Shown here: piece after piece, positions 1-8,838 of the stretch
Layout: each line of letters begins with the position of its first letter
Numbering within the stretch: the stretch's first letter is position 1
Assembly (NCBI GenBank): GCA_036867785.1
Contig: CP145411.1
Span: forward strand, 1,426,001-1,490,000
Source: Plasmodiophora brassicae
Taxonomy: Eukaryota; Endomyxa: Phytomyxea; Phytomyxea; Plasmodiophorida
DNA: 64,000 nucleotides
Direction of reading: 5' to 3'
Made by a program: the position numbers and the translations under genes
The notes under the pieces: generated by a model
Told to the model about the DNA's origin: nothing
Seen by the model: the letters and a program-made list of their open reading frames with translations, nothing else
The model's database searches: none

Positions 1-694
1 GGACGGCGCTGAACGCCATTGGTACGTCCCGCTTCTGTCAGGGAATGTGAACGCGTTCTGACCCCCGACGTTCCAAGACGAATTGCAGAAGATACTTGCG
101 AGCGCTGCCCTGTTCGGCCTGCACCTGGAACGAGTTGAAATCTGCCCATTGCTCTCCATTTCCTCGTCACCGTTCTCGTCGTTCATCGCCAAGTCTTTCG
201 TCATCTCGGACGGCATACGGTCTTGCCTTGCGGTCGGCGGGCGGTTTGACGACGCCATGAAGGCCGCTCGGTCATCACCGTCATCGTGCCGTGGAGTGGG
301 CTTATCCCTAGCCATCGAGCAGCTATGGGACGCTGTCGCCGTTGCGGAAGCCAGGGAGCGCCGACCTAGCAGGATCGTCCAAGCCCATTGCACTGACGTG
401 TTCGTCGCGTCGGTGGGATCCGACGAGGTCTTCGATGAGAAGCTCCGTATCGTCGGCGACTTGTACGGCATCGGCATCAACGTCGCATTCCTGCCATCGC
501 GTACCGCCACGCTCGAGGAGCAGCAGGACGTCGCCGCGACGCGAGGCGCATCGTGGCTCCTGACCATCAAGGACAAGTACCTGCAGAATTCCGTTCGGGC
601 ACGCCAGCTGGACACGGACCGCAAGCAGGAATTCGACCTGGCTCCCGACGAGATTGTCAAGTTCTTCGCGGGCGTTGGCGGCCGAAAGCGATAG
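1..694 (+). CDS. GCN2-like eIF2-alpha kinase, C-terminal part (partial)
   Basis: This is the 3' end of a gene that begins left of the window. From about position 89 the frame reads a HisRS-like region with GGRFDDAMK, then VGLSLAIEQLW. It is followed by an anticodon-binding-like fold (DVFVASVG, LRIVGDLYGIGINVAFL, LEEQQDVAATRGASWLLTIK, VRARQLDT) ending DEIVKFF near the stop at 692-694. The order, and the GASWLLTIK string, fit the HisRS-like plus C-terminal domain of GCN2 better than true HisRS. In GCN2 this part senses uncharged tRNA and activates phosphorylation of eIF2-alpha. A stop in this frame near 59-61 and a CAG at 86-88 suggest that an intron ends at 88. The kinase domain is not in the window, so a divergent HisRS cannot be fully excluded. 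Confidence 0.7.
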
Positions 695-997
695 ATACCT
701 AGGCAGGCAGATACGCGAGCGTACACGATAAATGGCAATTGCACTATTATTTACCACGTTGTCTGACGCCCAACAAGCGTGACACGGTTGAAAGTTTGCC
801 TTATAGCAGATTCTTTTTCGAATAGAACGGCCATTAGGCTGCCAGACGCGCGCACGGTAATGCCATATTCTGCACAGCCTCGTCCGTTACCACTCGCCTC
901 TCCTGATGATCCAATTATTATTTATGCCACTCGCAGCGTCCGCCCGAAACGATGAACTGCAATCTCCGCCGAAGTTCGCGCCGAACCTGATGTGCCC
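695..997. other. intergenic stretch with no gene seen
   Basis: About 300 bases lie between the GCN2-like stop and the promoter of the first USP gene. It is more AT-rich than the flanking genes. I see no conserved reading frame or structured RNA here. Confidence 0.5.
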
Positions 998-1005
998 TAA
1001 ATATA
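998..1005 (+). promoter_or_regulatory. TATA-like element of first USP gene
   Basis: TAAATATA lies 57 nt upstream of the ATG at 1063. A near-identical box lies 58 nt upstream of the proposed start of the next USP gene. The matching spacing supports both the element and the starts. Confidence 0.5.
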
Positions 1006-1062
1006 GCGCGACGACTCCCACAGATCCGGGTCCGCGGCCGGCCGGCTGACAGAACGGCGAAC

Positions 1063-2667
1063 ATGACGACAAGAGTGGCAATATTGGCAGCGACGGCACG
1101 GCAGTGGGTGGCGGCGCACGCCGTGCCGGTCATCGGAGTGCTGGCGCTGACCGCCGTCGCTACCTGTGTAACCATCGCCGTCGCCATCAACCACGGCAAG
1201 AGCGCGTCTCCGTCAGGGCATCCCGTGCCTCCCGTCCAGAACCAGCCGCCGTCGCTTCCGCCGACCTTCGCCGCACGCATCCTCCGGAACCCTGCTGTTC
1301 AAGCCGCTGCCGGTGGATTTCCTCTGCTTGCATTATCCGGTCTGAGCGAGTATGGCAACGTCCCTGTTCCGGCCGTTGAACGCTGGTTGAGCGTCACATG
1401 TGGTGGCAAATGCAAGGCGGCGTTGTTAGCGGCGGCTGTAACGATTGTCCCTGCAACGATTGGCGCCTATCGTTTCACGTCGCAGAGCTCACGACAAGAG
1501 AAACAGGAAACTCCTCATCCTCCAGCGCCGCAAGAAGCAAGTGATGCATTGGCTGCTCCGGTTTCAGCCCAACCTGTTGACCGACCGTGGCCCACCGGGA
1601 TCAAGAACCTCGGAGCGACCTGCTATTCGAACAGTATTATGCAGATGCTGAGTGGCATCGACCCCGTCGTCGACTACGTCCTGTCGATCAACGGGTCGGC
1701 GCTTTCCAAATTGCCGCCGACCATGCAGCAGGTCGTCGCGACGTTACAGGTGGTGATGTCGCACGTCACGAATCCGTCAGCGGAGGTCGTGTCCGCGGAA
1801 GATTCGCAGAGCATGTTCGGTGCCATGAAGAGCGCCGCCAAGGCGGGCGCATTCGCCCACTCTTTGAACGACGAGTTCGTGGATGAGATGGTCACTGAGC
1901 GCCAATGCGCACGCGAATACCTGATGATGTTTGTCAAACCGCTGCTCGGTGCGATCGAGGCGGGACCCCACTGGAACCGTGCCCTCCAGTTCTCGCTTAC
2001 CAGGGAATGGATCAGCCAGGATCGGCAGTATCATGAGGTGGTTCCATTCCCGAACGGACAGCAGACCCACCTGGATTTGAATTTCTGCCGCAACTGTTCG
2101 TCGCTGATTGGTTGCATTCTCGACAATGGCCTGACGACAACGACGACCATCCCTCGTTCGTTCGGACGTCACAACATCATAACGTCGCAGACAATCGTCG
2201 ACGATAGGGAAGGTGGCGATGCTCCTCGGGTTGTCGAGGTTGAGATCAAGCAGGCTGGGACGGCCAGAGACTACCTGGAGAACGCGCCGCCGTACCTATT
2301 GATCCAGACGACCAGGGTGTATCGAATCGGGGGCGAACCTCAAGTGAAGGTGCGTCGACAGGTCCACATTCCCGACCTGCTCGACATGTCGCCATTCGCT
2401 ATGGATGGCTTCGACGCCGATGACGTCCAGTATCGCCTGTTATCCGCCGTACTTCATTTGGGCGACACGGCGGACGGCGGGCACTACATCGCCATCAAGC
2501 GTGAGCGCTATAACGGCCAGTGGTGGCTCATCGACGATGATCGTGTCCAGAAGATGAGCGGATACGATGACATTGTGGATCCGAAATCGTCCGCCACCGT
2601 TCTGGACAGCAGTACGTTCCTTCTTTATGAACGCCAGAAGCGGCGTTTAACAGCCGAAGACATCTAA
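1063..2667 (+). CDS. membrane-anchored ubiquitin-specific protease (USP, C19), copy 1
   Basis: Single-exon frame of 534 aa. Residues about 19-43 form one hydrophobic segment (AVPVIGVLALTAVATCVTIA), predicting a signal anchor or type II membrane topology. A proline-rich linker follows. The Cys box is GIKNLGATCYSNSIMQML with the nucleophile at Cys187. The His box is GGHYIAIKR with His474, followed by WWLIDDDRV containing the third catalytic acid (about Asp491). These are the three hallmarks of USP deubiquitinases, which cleave ubiquitin from proteins, so activity is plausible. The substrate is unknown, and the membrane the protein sits in is not evident. Two paralogs follow on the same strand at 3422 and 6638, so this is a tandem array. 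The domain is short (about 370 aa) for a USP. Between the Cys and His boxes is a paired-cysteine patch (FCRNCSSLIGC) that is repeated with spacing changes in copy 2. Confidence 0.9.
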   Translation: MTTRVAILAATARQWVAAHAVPVIGVLALTAVATCVTIAVAINHGKSASPSGHPVPPVQNQPPSLPPTFAARILRNPAVQAAAGGFPLLALSGLSEYGNVPVPAVERWLSVTCGGKCKAALLAAAVTIVPATIGAYRFTSQSSRQEKQETPHPPAPQEASDALAAPVSAQPVDRPWPTGIKNLGATCYSNSIMQMLSGIDPVVDYVLSINGSALSKLPPTMQQVVATLQVVMSHVTNPSAEVVSAEDSQSMFGAMKSAAKAGAFAHSLNDEFVDEMVTERQCAREYLMMFVKPLLGAIEAGPHWNRALQFSLTREWISQDRQYHEVVPFPNGQQTHLDLNFCRNCSSLIGCILDNGLTTTTTIPRSFGRHNIITSQTIVDDREGGDAPRVVEVEIKQAGTARDYLENAPPYLLIQTTRVYRIGGEPQVKVRRQVHIPDLLDMSPFAMDGFDADDVQYRLLSAVLHLGDTADGGHYIAIKRERYNGQWWLIDDDRVQKMSGYDDIVDPKSSATVLDSSTFLLYERQKRRLTAEDI

Positions 2668-2699
2668 ATGCTCGACCGCGGCACGGGAAAGCTCACTCC

Positions 2700-3330
2700 G
2701 ATCCTACGTCGTGCCGACAGGTTACGCGATCAGTGTCATGCAGCTAATTTCCATCGTCGCCAATAACAAGCAGAACCTGCAGGGCGACCACATCGTAAAT
2801 GGGGCCTCCGAAATGTCGAACTTCAAGAACCAGGTGCTGCAGTTACTGCCAGGGATTTATGCTCACCAGGACACCTTTCCACCCGACGCCCCGTTCTATT
2901 GCTACGAGATCGTCGCCTGTCGTAGCGTCGTCGTTTGGTGTCGTTCGCGGAGAGTCAACGTAGTCGACGTAGTTGCCACTGTAGTGTCCTGCTTCGAACT
3001 CAGGTGACACCATAGACGAATGCCGTTTATCCACGATCGTACCTTGCTCTCTCCGGTTGTACGTTTCGCGCAGCGCCAAGAGCGATGCCGAATCAAGGTT
3101 GGTCGCCTTCGGTAAGATGCTCGCATCGGCGGTCGTAGCGATCAGAAGCTGCGAGTCTCGCACGACCTTCTGAGAAACACGTTGCCCTACTGGCTGCTTT
3201 CCACAGTCTGCACGTCTATTTCAGGAACGTATAGGTCTGTAGTTCCCGGCAGCACTTGACGCTGCCGTCGGGCCGGAGTCGCTGGGCGAAGGTCTCCAGG
3301 GACGTTCAGTAGGTATGTAGTCAGTACTAC
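2700..3330 (+). pseudogene. decayed USP-like domain fragment and spacer
   Basis: Just after copy 1 ends, the plus strand at about 2709-2765 reads PTGYAISVMQLISIV. This resembles the degenerate second Cys box of copy 2 (MSYANSVMQLIASI) with the nucleophile position lost. The reading then continues to about 3005 without recognisable later motifs, and no His box is visible. The simplest reading is that copy 1, like copy 2, once carried a second USP-like domain that was cut off by the stop at 2665 and is eroding. The rest of the interval to 3330 shows nothing else I can support. Confidence 0.45.
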
Positions 3331-3355
3331 GCTAAAAACGCCGCGTGCGCAGTGC

Positions 3356-3363
3356 TAAATATG
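3356..3363 (+). promoter_or_regulatory. TATA-like element of second USP gene
   Basis: TAAATATG lies 58 nt upstream of the ATG at 3422. It matches the box and spacing of the first USP gene (57 nt). It lies immediately beside the alternative ATG at 3365, which makes that upstream ATG an unlikely start. Confidence 0.5.
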
Positions 3364-3421
3364 GATGGAGCGGCCCCGTGGCGCCCGTGCAGGAGACCGC
3401 AGGTTCGCCAGAACGCAGTTG

Positions 3422-6076
3422 ATGCCGCTGAGGCGTCGACTGGCGAGGTTGGCAGTGGCGGGCCAGCACTGGGCGATGACACACGCCGTTCCCGTCATCG
3501 GCGTGATCGCCGTGGCCGCCACGGTCACCTGCATCGTCACCGTCGCCGTCACCGCCACGAACGGCTCGGTCGCGATTGCCCCGCGTGCACTAGCGCCCGC
3601 CTACGTCAGGCAGCCGTCGATCGTTTCGCGCGTCGCCCGCAACCCTGTCGCACGGTCCGCTGTCGGCGGACTGGCCGCCCTGCTTCTGGCCGAAGCGTAC
3701 GACAAGTTCGTGGGTCGCGGCTTGCAACCGCAACACCTTCCGCCGGCCATCTGTGGCCCGAAATGCCAGAAGGCAGCGGTAGCGCTGCCCATTGCCACGG
3801 TCACTGCCAGAATCGCCTACCAGGCCTACCGCGACTGGACCGCATCTCCTGGACCGTCACCTCCAGACGCGCCTGATGCCCTACCGTCTCCAACGCCTGG
3901 GTCGCCTGCGCGTCATCCTCCATCGCCACCTGGGCGCCCGGGCTCTCCAACGTCTGTGGCTGAGGTACCTTTCGATGCGTTCGCGTCGCGCTGGGTGCGT
4001 CCGCTGTTCGACGGGAAACCGTCGGGCATCGAGAACGTTGGTGCAGTGACCTGCTACGCGAACAGCGTTATGCAGATGCTGACGGCCATTGACCCCGTTG
4101 TCGATCATGTCATGTCGATCGGCCAGGAAACGCTATCGGGCATGGACGCGACCCTGCAACGATTCGTGCCCAGGTTGCAACGCGTGATGGCGCAAGTCCT
4201 GGACCCGTTGGCGGGCGCCATTTCCTACCAGGACTCGCTTGCCATGTTCGAGGCCATGAGGGCGGCCATCGAAGTCGGCGCCATCGACGACCTGTACGCC
4301 CCCGGTCGTTTGATCCCGTTCGCGCGGACGATGCTGTCAGAACAGCAATGCGCGGACGAGTACCTGACGAAGGTCATTCAGTCGGCCTTGGTGGCGATCG
4401 GGTTGGAGCCCGTCTGGGAGCGTGCGCTGACGTTCACCGTCACCAGGCATTGGGTCAGCGACGATCAGCAGTACACGCAATGGTTGCCGGACGGCGAGCC
4501 GCGCAACGACGTCAAGGCGAACCTGTGCAGCGAGCCGACCTGCTCCACGTTGCTAGAGTGCCTGCGCGATGGCTCGCTGTCCCTTCGGCCGGATCAGCCT
4601 CGCGAATTCGGCAAACGCAACGTCACCAGGTGGCACGTCAAGCAGGGTGCAGGGGGCGGCACCTGGAGCAATGCGTCCAACGGCGCCGCCTGCCACGACG
4701 TTGTCGAGCGAGTCAGCGTTACGACGCTTGAGGACGTTAAGCAGATGGGATCGGCGGCATTGCACCTGAACAACGCGCCGCCCTACCTGCTGGTCCACAC
4801 GCCCCGGTACTGTCCGCGGAAGGGCAACCATCGTACGACCGAAAAGGTGTTCCAGGAGATCGACATCCCCGAAGTGCTCGACATGTCCCCGGCCGCGATG
4901 CCTGGCCTCGATCCGGCCGATTTCCAGTACCGCCTCGTCGCCGCCGTCCTCCACATGGGCGCGACGATACAGGGCGGGCACTACGTCGCCCTGAAACGTC
5001 AGCGCTCCACTGGGCAGTGGTGGTTAATCAATGACGGCGCTGTCTCGCCTATGTGCGACTACCGTGACCGTGTTCTCGGCGGCATCAATATTCTCAACAG
5101 CAGCGCCTATCTCCTCTACCAGCGCCAGCAGAACCTAACTCTGTCGTCCGAGGAGCGCTACGCGCTGGAGCGTACTCTTGCACGCCCCCTCTCCCCGACG
5201 CGACCTCCTTCGAAGACGTGGCCTGCACGCCCGAACGGCATCCCTAACCTGGGTGCAATGAGTTACGCGAACAGTGTTATGCAACTGATTGCCAGTATCC
5301 CCTACAACCAGGCCGTTGATGATGTCGACGGCGGCACCGGTCTTCGAGTCCAGACGCTGGCGATGCTGTCGTGCTTGTCCGACCCCGACTGCACGGTCAC
5401 GAAGGGGAACGCGCTCTCGCTCTACGACGCGGTCGCCGGCGCCGTTCGCGCGTTGAAACTTGACGATGAGTTCATCCCGGCGTGGCGCATGATGTACAGG
5501 CAGCACTCCCCGGTGGACTTCCTGAAGAACGTGATGGCACCGCTTCTCGACGTGGTCGGTCTGCAACGCGCCTGGTCCCGGCACGTGTCGCCGTCCATGA
5601 TCGAGTCGCGAAATGGGTCGCAGGCCAGAATGGCACTGCCCGGTGGCGTCGTCACGCTCGACATCGGGTCGGACCATTGCAGGAGACTGTCGACCTGCAT
5701 TGAGGCGTCTCTCAACCGCGACGACCTGACACCGAAGTTCCAGGTGCCGTCCCGGTTCTTGCTGTTCCACCTCGATCGAGTGGCAGGCGAGCGATTTGAC
5801 GCCCGCCCTGTTGACGTCGATGTGAAACTCAGTTTAGAGAAGCACGTCTCCCGTATCGGGGCCGATGGCGCCACATATGAACTGGTCGCCGTCGTCCTGC
5901 GCCGGCACGCCACCAGCGACTACTACACGTTCAGGCGCCTCTGGAAGTCCCGAAGGCGCCTATTGCCGCAGTGGTGGTCCATTGACAACGACGACGTCGT
6001 TGGCCACGTTGGCTTGACGGAGGCGGCGAAGACCGAGGCCGTCCTGCTTTTGTACCACAAGAAACGCGGCAGATGA
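3422..6076 (+). CDS. membrane-anchored double-domain USP: active domain plus pseudo-USP domain, copy 2
   Basis: Single-exon frame, 884 aa from the ATG at 3422. An in-frame ATG at 3365 would add 19 residues, but alignment to copy 1 and the TATA spacing favour 3422. A transmembrane segment (HAVPVIGVIAVAATVTCIV) lies near residues 20-40, followed by a proline-rich linker. The first USP domain has Cys box GIENVGAVTCYANS (Cys211) and His box GGHYVALKR (His520) with WWLINDGAV. A second USP-like domain starts near residue 605 with NGIPNLGAMSYANSVMQL, where the nucleophile position is Ser614. Its His position reads TSDYYTF with Asp833, while WWSIDNDDV is kept. The second domain therefore lacks both Cys and His and should be catalytically dead. 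It may bind ubiquitin or regulate the first domain. The Cys box carries one extra residue compared with the family pattern (GAVTCY rather than GNTCY). Confidence 0.9.
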   Translation: MPLRRRLARLAVAGQHWAMTHAVPVIGVIAVAATVTCIVTVAVTATNGSVAIAPRALAPAYVRQPSIVSRVARNPVARSAVGGLAALLLAEAYDKFVGRGLQPQHLPPAICGPKCQKAAVALPIATVTARIAYQAYRDWTASPGPSPPDAPDALPSPTPGSPARHPPSPPGRPGSPTSVAEVPFDAFASRWVRPLFDGKPSGIENVGAVTCYANSVMQMLTAIDPVVDHVMSIGQETLSGMDATLQRFVPRLQRVMAQVLDPLAGAISYQDSLAMFEAMRAAIEVGAIDDLYAPGRLIPFARTMLSEQQCADEYLTKVIQSALVAIGLEPVWERALTFTVTRHWVSDDQQYTQWLPDGEPRNDVKANLCSEPTCSTLLECLRDGSLSLRPDQPREFGKRNVTRWHVKQGAGGGTWSNASNGAACHDVVERVSVTTLEDVKQMGSAALHLNNAPPYLLVHTPRYCPRKGNHRTTEKVFQEIDIPEVLDMSPAAMPGLDPADFQYRLVAAVLHMGATIQGGHYVALKRQRSTGQWWLINDGAVSPMCDYRDRVLGGINILNSSAYLLYQRQQNLTLSSEERYALERTLARPLSPTRPPSKTWPARPNGIPNLGAMSYANSVMQLIASIPYNQAVDDVDGGTGLRVQTLAMLSCLSDPDCTVTKGNALSLYDAVAGAVRALKLDDEFIPAWRMMYRQHSPVDFLKNVMAPLLDVVGLQRAWSRHVSPSMIESRNGSQARMALPGGVVTLDIGSDHCRRLSTCIEASLNRDDLTPKFQVPSRFLLFHLDRVAGERFDARPVDVDVKLSLEKHVSRIGADGATYELVAVVLRRHATSDYYTFRRLWKSRRRLLPQWWSIDNDDVVGHVGLTEAAKTEAVLLLYHKKRGR

Positions 6077-6592
6077 TGACGACAGTCCCTGTGCAATATC
6101 TTCCCATTAGTAACAACACACCCTGCTATGCCCCCTGCTTATAGCACAATATTACTATTCTCGTGCCAGCGGCTCCGTATAGCATGACGCCCAGATTTGT
6201 CGAGTCCGACAGGCGCATCACAACGCGCCATATCCCAAGAGAAGGTTGCCTGTCTTGCATCATGAAGGAGGCAGACAGCAAATACGATGGTCTGCCCGTA
6301 GTTGTCCGCACCACAAATCATGCCACACGATATGGAAAAGCGGTTCGTCTTGAACGTGATGTCGAATACGACAACCGATCCGAACTGCCGGAGGAACAAC
6401 CTGATCTTCGAACCCGACGGTACACATGCTCCAGGCAATGCATATCCTTGAGCCTGTACGCGAACTATACTGTGGAACACGTCATGCCCGTCACTACTTT
6501 CCGACAAAGTTTGATCGGGGCACCTCCACAGCGTGTTGCAGCTACACCACGAAGGTTGGGAGCGGGCGACTCGAACGAACGTCACGCCTCGC
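6077..6592. other. intergenic stretch between USP copies 2 and 3
   Basis: About 515 bases. Both strands have medium-length open frames, but none shows a motif, a USP remnant or a hydrophobic anchor that I could recognise. I treat it as spacer with upstream control sequence for copy 3. Confidence 0.4.
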
Positions 6593-6600
6593 TATATTTA
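6593..6600 (+). promoter_or_regulatory. TATA-like element of third USP gene
   Basis: TATATTTA lies 37 nt upstream of the ATG at 6638. The other two copies have a related AT-rich box at 57 to 58 nt. Confidence 0.4.
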
Positions 6601-6637
6601 GGGTTGAGATCGTGCACTCTAATAATTTCTGCGCGGC

Positions 6638-8077
6638 ATGATGAACGTCGTGGCGCTCTGCAAGAGGTCGCCGACGCCGGTGAAACGGGCCGCCCTGGTC
6701 GGTCTGTTCGCTCTGGTGGTCACTGCCATCGTCGTTGGCGTTGTCTGTGGCACACGAACTCGTCCTGTCGTGGCGCGTTCCCCGGCGCCGCGCCATCCAC
6801 CACCAGCGCCGGCGCCGCCGGCTGCTGTCTCGCAGGTCAACATCCCTCCCGTTGCGATACCCGCTGCCGTCCTGCTTGGCGCAGGCGTCGTCCTGCGGTC
6901 GCTGTTCACCCGTCGCCTTGCAATACGCGCTTCCTATCCAGCTATCACGGGCGCCTGGGGCAAGGCGGCGTTAGCCGCCACCATTATCGGCGCTGGTGCC
7001 TGGCGGTACGCTGCTCGAGAGAACAACCAAGATCCATATAGCCTAGTGAGCAAGTACGTCGCCAGGCTGTCAGCACGACTAGGGGCACCTGTCATCCGGC
7101 AATTCCCTCCGCCAGGCGTACCATCGCGGCCAACCGGCATTGCCAACCTGGGTGCCAGCACCTGCTACGCGAACAGCGCCATCCAGCTGCTGTCCGCGAT
7201 TGACCCTGTCGTCGTCGAGGTCATGACGATGGACGTCACGCGACTCAAGAAGCCGTTGCAGACGTTCGTGCTGGAGATGCGGGCGGTCCTCTCGCATGTC
7301 GTCGATTCGTCAGCGCCCGCCTACGCCGGGTCGGCCATGTTCCGGTTCTTCCAGTCCATCGGGCGGGTCGTCGACGCCGGCGATGTCGCCATCGGGTTCC
7401 GTGACGATTTCATGCCTGTCCACCGGATGATGTTCCAGCAGCAGAGCGCTCCCGACTTTCTGTTCAACGTCCTGCAGAACGTCCTGGTGGGCGCTGGGAT
7501 CGGCCCCGTCTGGAACGACGCACTGTCGTTCCGGGTTCGCAGTCGGGTCACCGGGGACGCCGGCATCGTTGTCAGGGACGAACGGCTCGACGAGCCAGAG
7601 GTCGCCCCGGTCCAGGTCGACCTGTCCGGCGAGTGTCAAACGTTGCACGCCTGCCTGGTTGAGTCCCGCGCCACGATGCTGAACGACGGCACCACCGTGT
7701 GGCGCCTACTGGACACATCCCCAGCGTACCTGCTGTTTAGCCTCAGCAGGTTCGCCGTCGACGAGGGCGGGAATGAATTCAGGAACGGCAAACGAGTCGA
7801 CGTCCCGGAACTGCTGGACATGGCAACGTTCATGGGGCCGGATGCTGCACCCGACGATACTGGCTACCGTCTCGTGGCCGCTGTGCTTCACTACGGCGAC
7901 GACCACGTATCGTCTGGGCACTACGTCGCGCTCAAGCGACTGCCCCGCGACGACGACGGGCGATGGTGGCTGATCAGCGACGACGTCGTATACCCGCAGA
8001 CCGCCCTCCATGCCACCACGATCGACACAGACGCCGTCCTGCTCCTCTACCGCCGATCACGTGACGTCGCATGTTAA
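6638..8077 (+). CDS. membrane-anchored ubiquitin-specific protease, copy 3
   Basis: Single-exon frame of 479 aa. A hydrophobic anchor (AALVGLFALVVTAIVVGVV) lies at about residues 18-38, followed by a proline/alanine-rich linker and a second weakly hydrophobic stretch near 70-85. The Cys box is GIANLGASTCYANSAIQLL with Cys176, again with one extra residue before the TCY triad as in copy 2. The His box is SGHYVALKR with His428, followed by RWWLISDDVV. The family role is deubiquitination, and all catalytic elements seem present. The copy lacks a second domain. Tandem same-strand position and shared architecture with the two upstream genes indicate local duplication, and their divergence suggests that the duplications are not recent. 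Confidence 0.9.
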   Translation: MMNVVALCKRSPTPVKRAALVGLFALVVTAIVVGVVCGTRTRPVVARSPAPRHPPPAPAPPAAVSQVNIPPVAIPAAVLLGAGVVLRSLFTRRLAIRASYPAITGAWGKAALAATIIGAGAWRYAARENNQDPYSLVSKYVARLSARLGAPVIRQFPPPGVPSRPTGIANLGASTCYANSAIQLLSAIDPVVVEVMTMDVTRLKKPLQTFVLEMRAVLSHVVDSSAPAYAGSAMFRFFQSIGRVVDAGDVAIGFRDDFMPVHRMMFQQQSAPDFLFNVLQNVLVGAGIGPVWNDALSFRVRSRVTGDAGIVVRDERLDEPEVAPVQVDLSGECQTLHACLVESRATMLNDGTTVWRLLDTSPAYLLFSLSRFAVDEGGNEFRNGKRVDVPELLDMATFMGPDAAPDDTGYRLVAAVLHYGDDHVSSGHYVALKRLPRDDDGRWWLISDDVVYPQTALHATTIDTDAVLLLYRRSRDVAC

Positions 8078-8282
8078 ACCTGTCCACCTCGCCAACATAA
8101 CAGGCATAAAATAGCTTATCGTCCCCCCATCCTGAACGACTTATGTTGCCCCCAACCCGGGGGCAGTTAAGAATGCGATGAAATGCGCGACTGTGCGCGC
8201 TGCACGCGTTGCGCCAGTGGCGCACGCAACGCTGATTGCAGTTTCGTACGGCGTCGTTGTTGGGCAGTAGAGGCGGCCGGCT

Positions 8283-8722
8283 GTGCTGATGACGACGGCG
8301 TCGCTGCCGGATCACTGCGTGCCGTGCACGACGATGCAGAGGTGTGACCTGATCGATCGGGACAGTGCGACCCGCCTGATGTCGTCGTCGTTGGCGCACT
8401 GGGACGTGACGACGACACCGGGCGGGTGCCTCGCCCTAGAGCGAACGTTCAAGGTGGTGCCGAACGGTAGGTGCAGGGGATCCAGCCACGCTGACCCGGC
8501 GTGTGATCGTAGTTCCCGAACTTCAAGAAGGGGCTCGAGTTCGTCAACAGCGTTGGTGGGATGGCCGAGGCCGAGGGGCACCACCCCCAGGTTCTCCTGC
8601 AATGGGGATCGGTGCGTGTCACGTGGTTCTCGTTCTCCATCGGCGGCCTGCACATGAACGATTTCGTGTGCGCTCGCAATACCCAGCGGCTTTTCGACGA
8701 ACCCCAAGCCACCCAGACGTGA
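8283..8722 (+). CDS. pterin-4a-carbinolamine dehydratase-like protein
   Basis: Two exons, 8283-8453 and 8513-8722, separated by a 59-nt intron, give 126 aa. Exon 1 contains CVPC and LERTFK. Exon 2 contains FPNFKKGLEFV, then AEAEGHHPQVLLQWG and IGGLHMNDFVCA. These match the PCD/DCoH fold, which recycles tetrahydrobiopterin after aromatic amino acid hydroxylation and in animals also acts as an HNF1 coactivator. The EGHHP motif carrying two of the catalytic histidines is present. The third catalytic histidine, normally in TH before xAGGL, is replaced: the sequence reads WFSFSIGGL with Phe at that place. Activity may therefore be reduced or altered. A second in-frame ATG at 8289 is possible. Confidence 0.8.
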
Positions 8723-8838
8723 CTGTTGATCTCTATCCCATCCGTAAACGGCAGATACGTTGGCGCCACGGGCGTGTGCCTAGGCTAGGGACCTTCGTAT
8801 TTCGCTTGGGCACGCGCTCGCCCGCGAAATCGTCAAAC

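Noticed and set aside
4553-4981. Minus-strand frames across the USP genes
   Set aside because: They are shadows of strongly conserved plus-strand USP exons and show no family signature.
6163-7041. 292-codon plus frame upstream of and overlapping USP copy 3
   Set aside because: It overlaps the start of copy 3 in another frame, has no motif, and changes composition midway as it enters the antisense-like reading.
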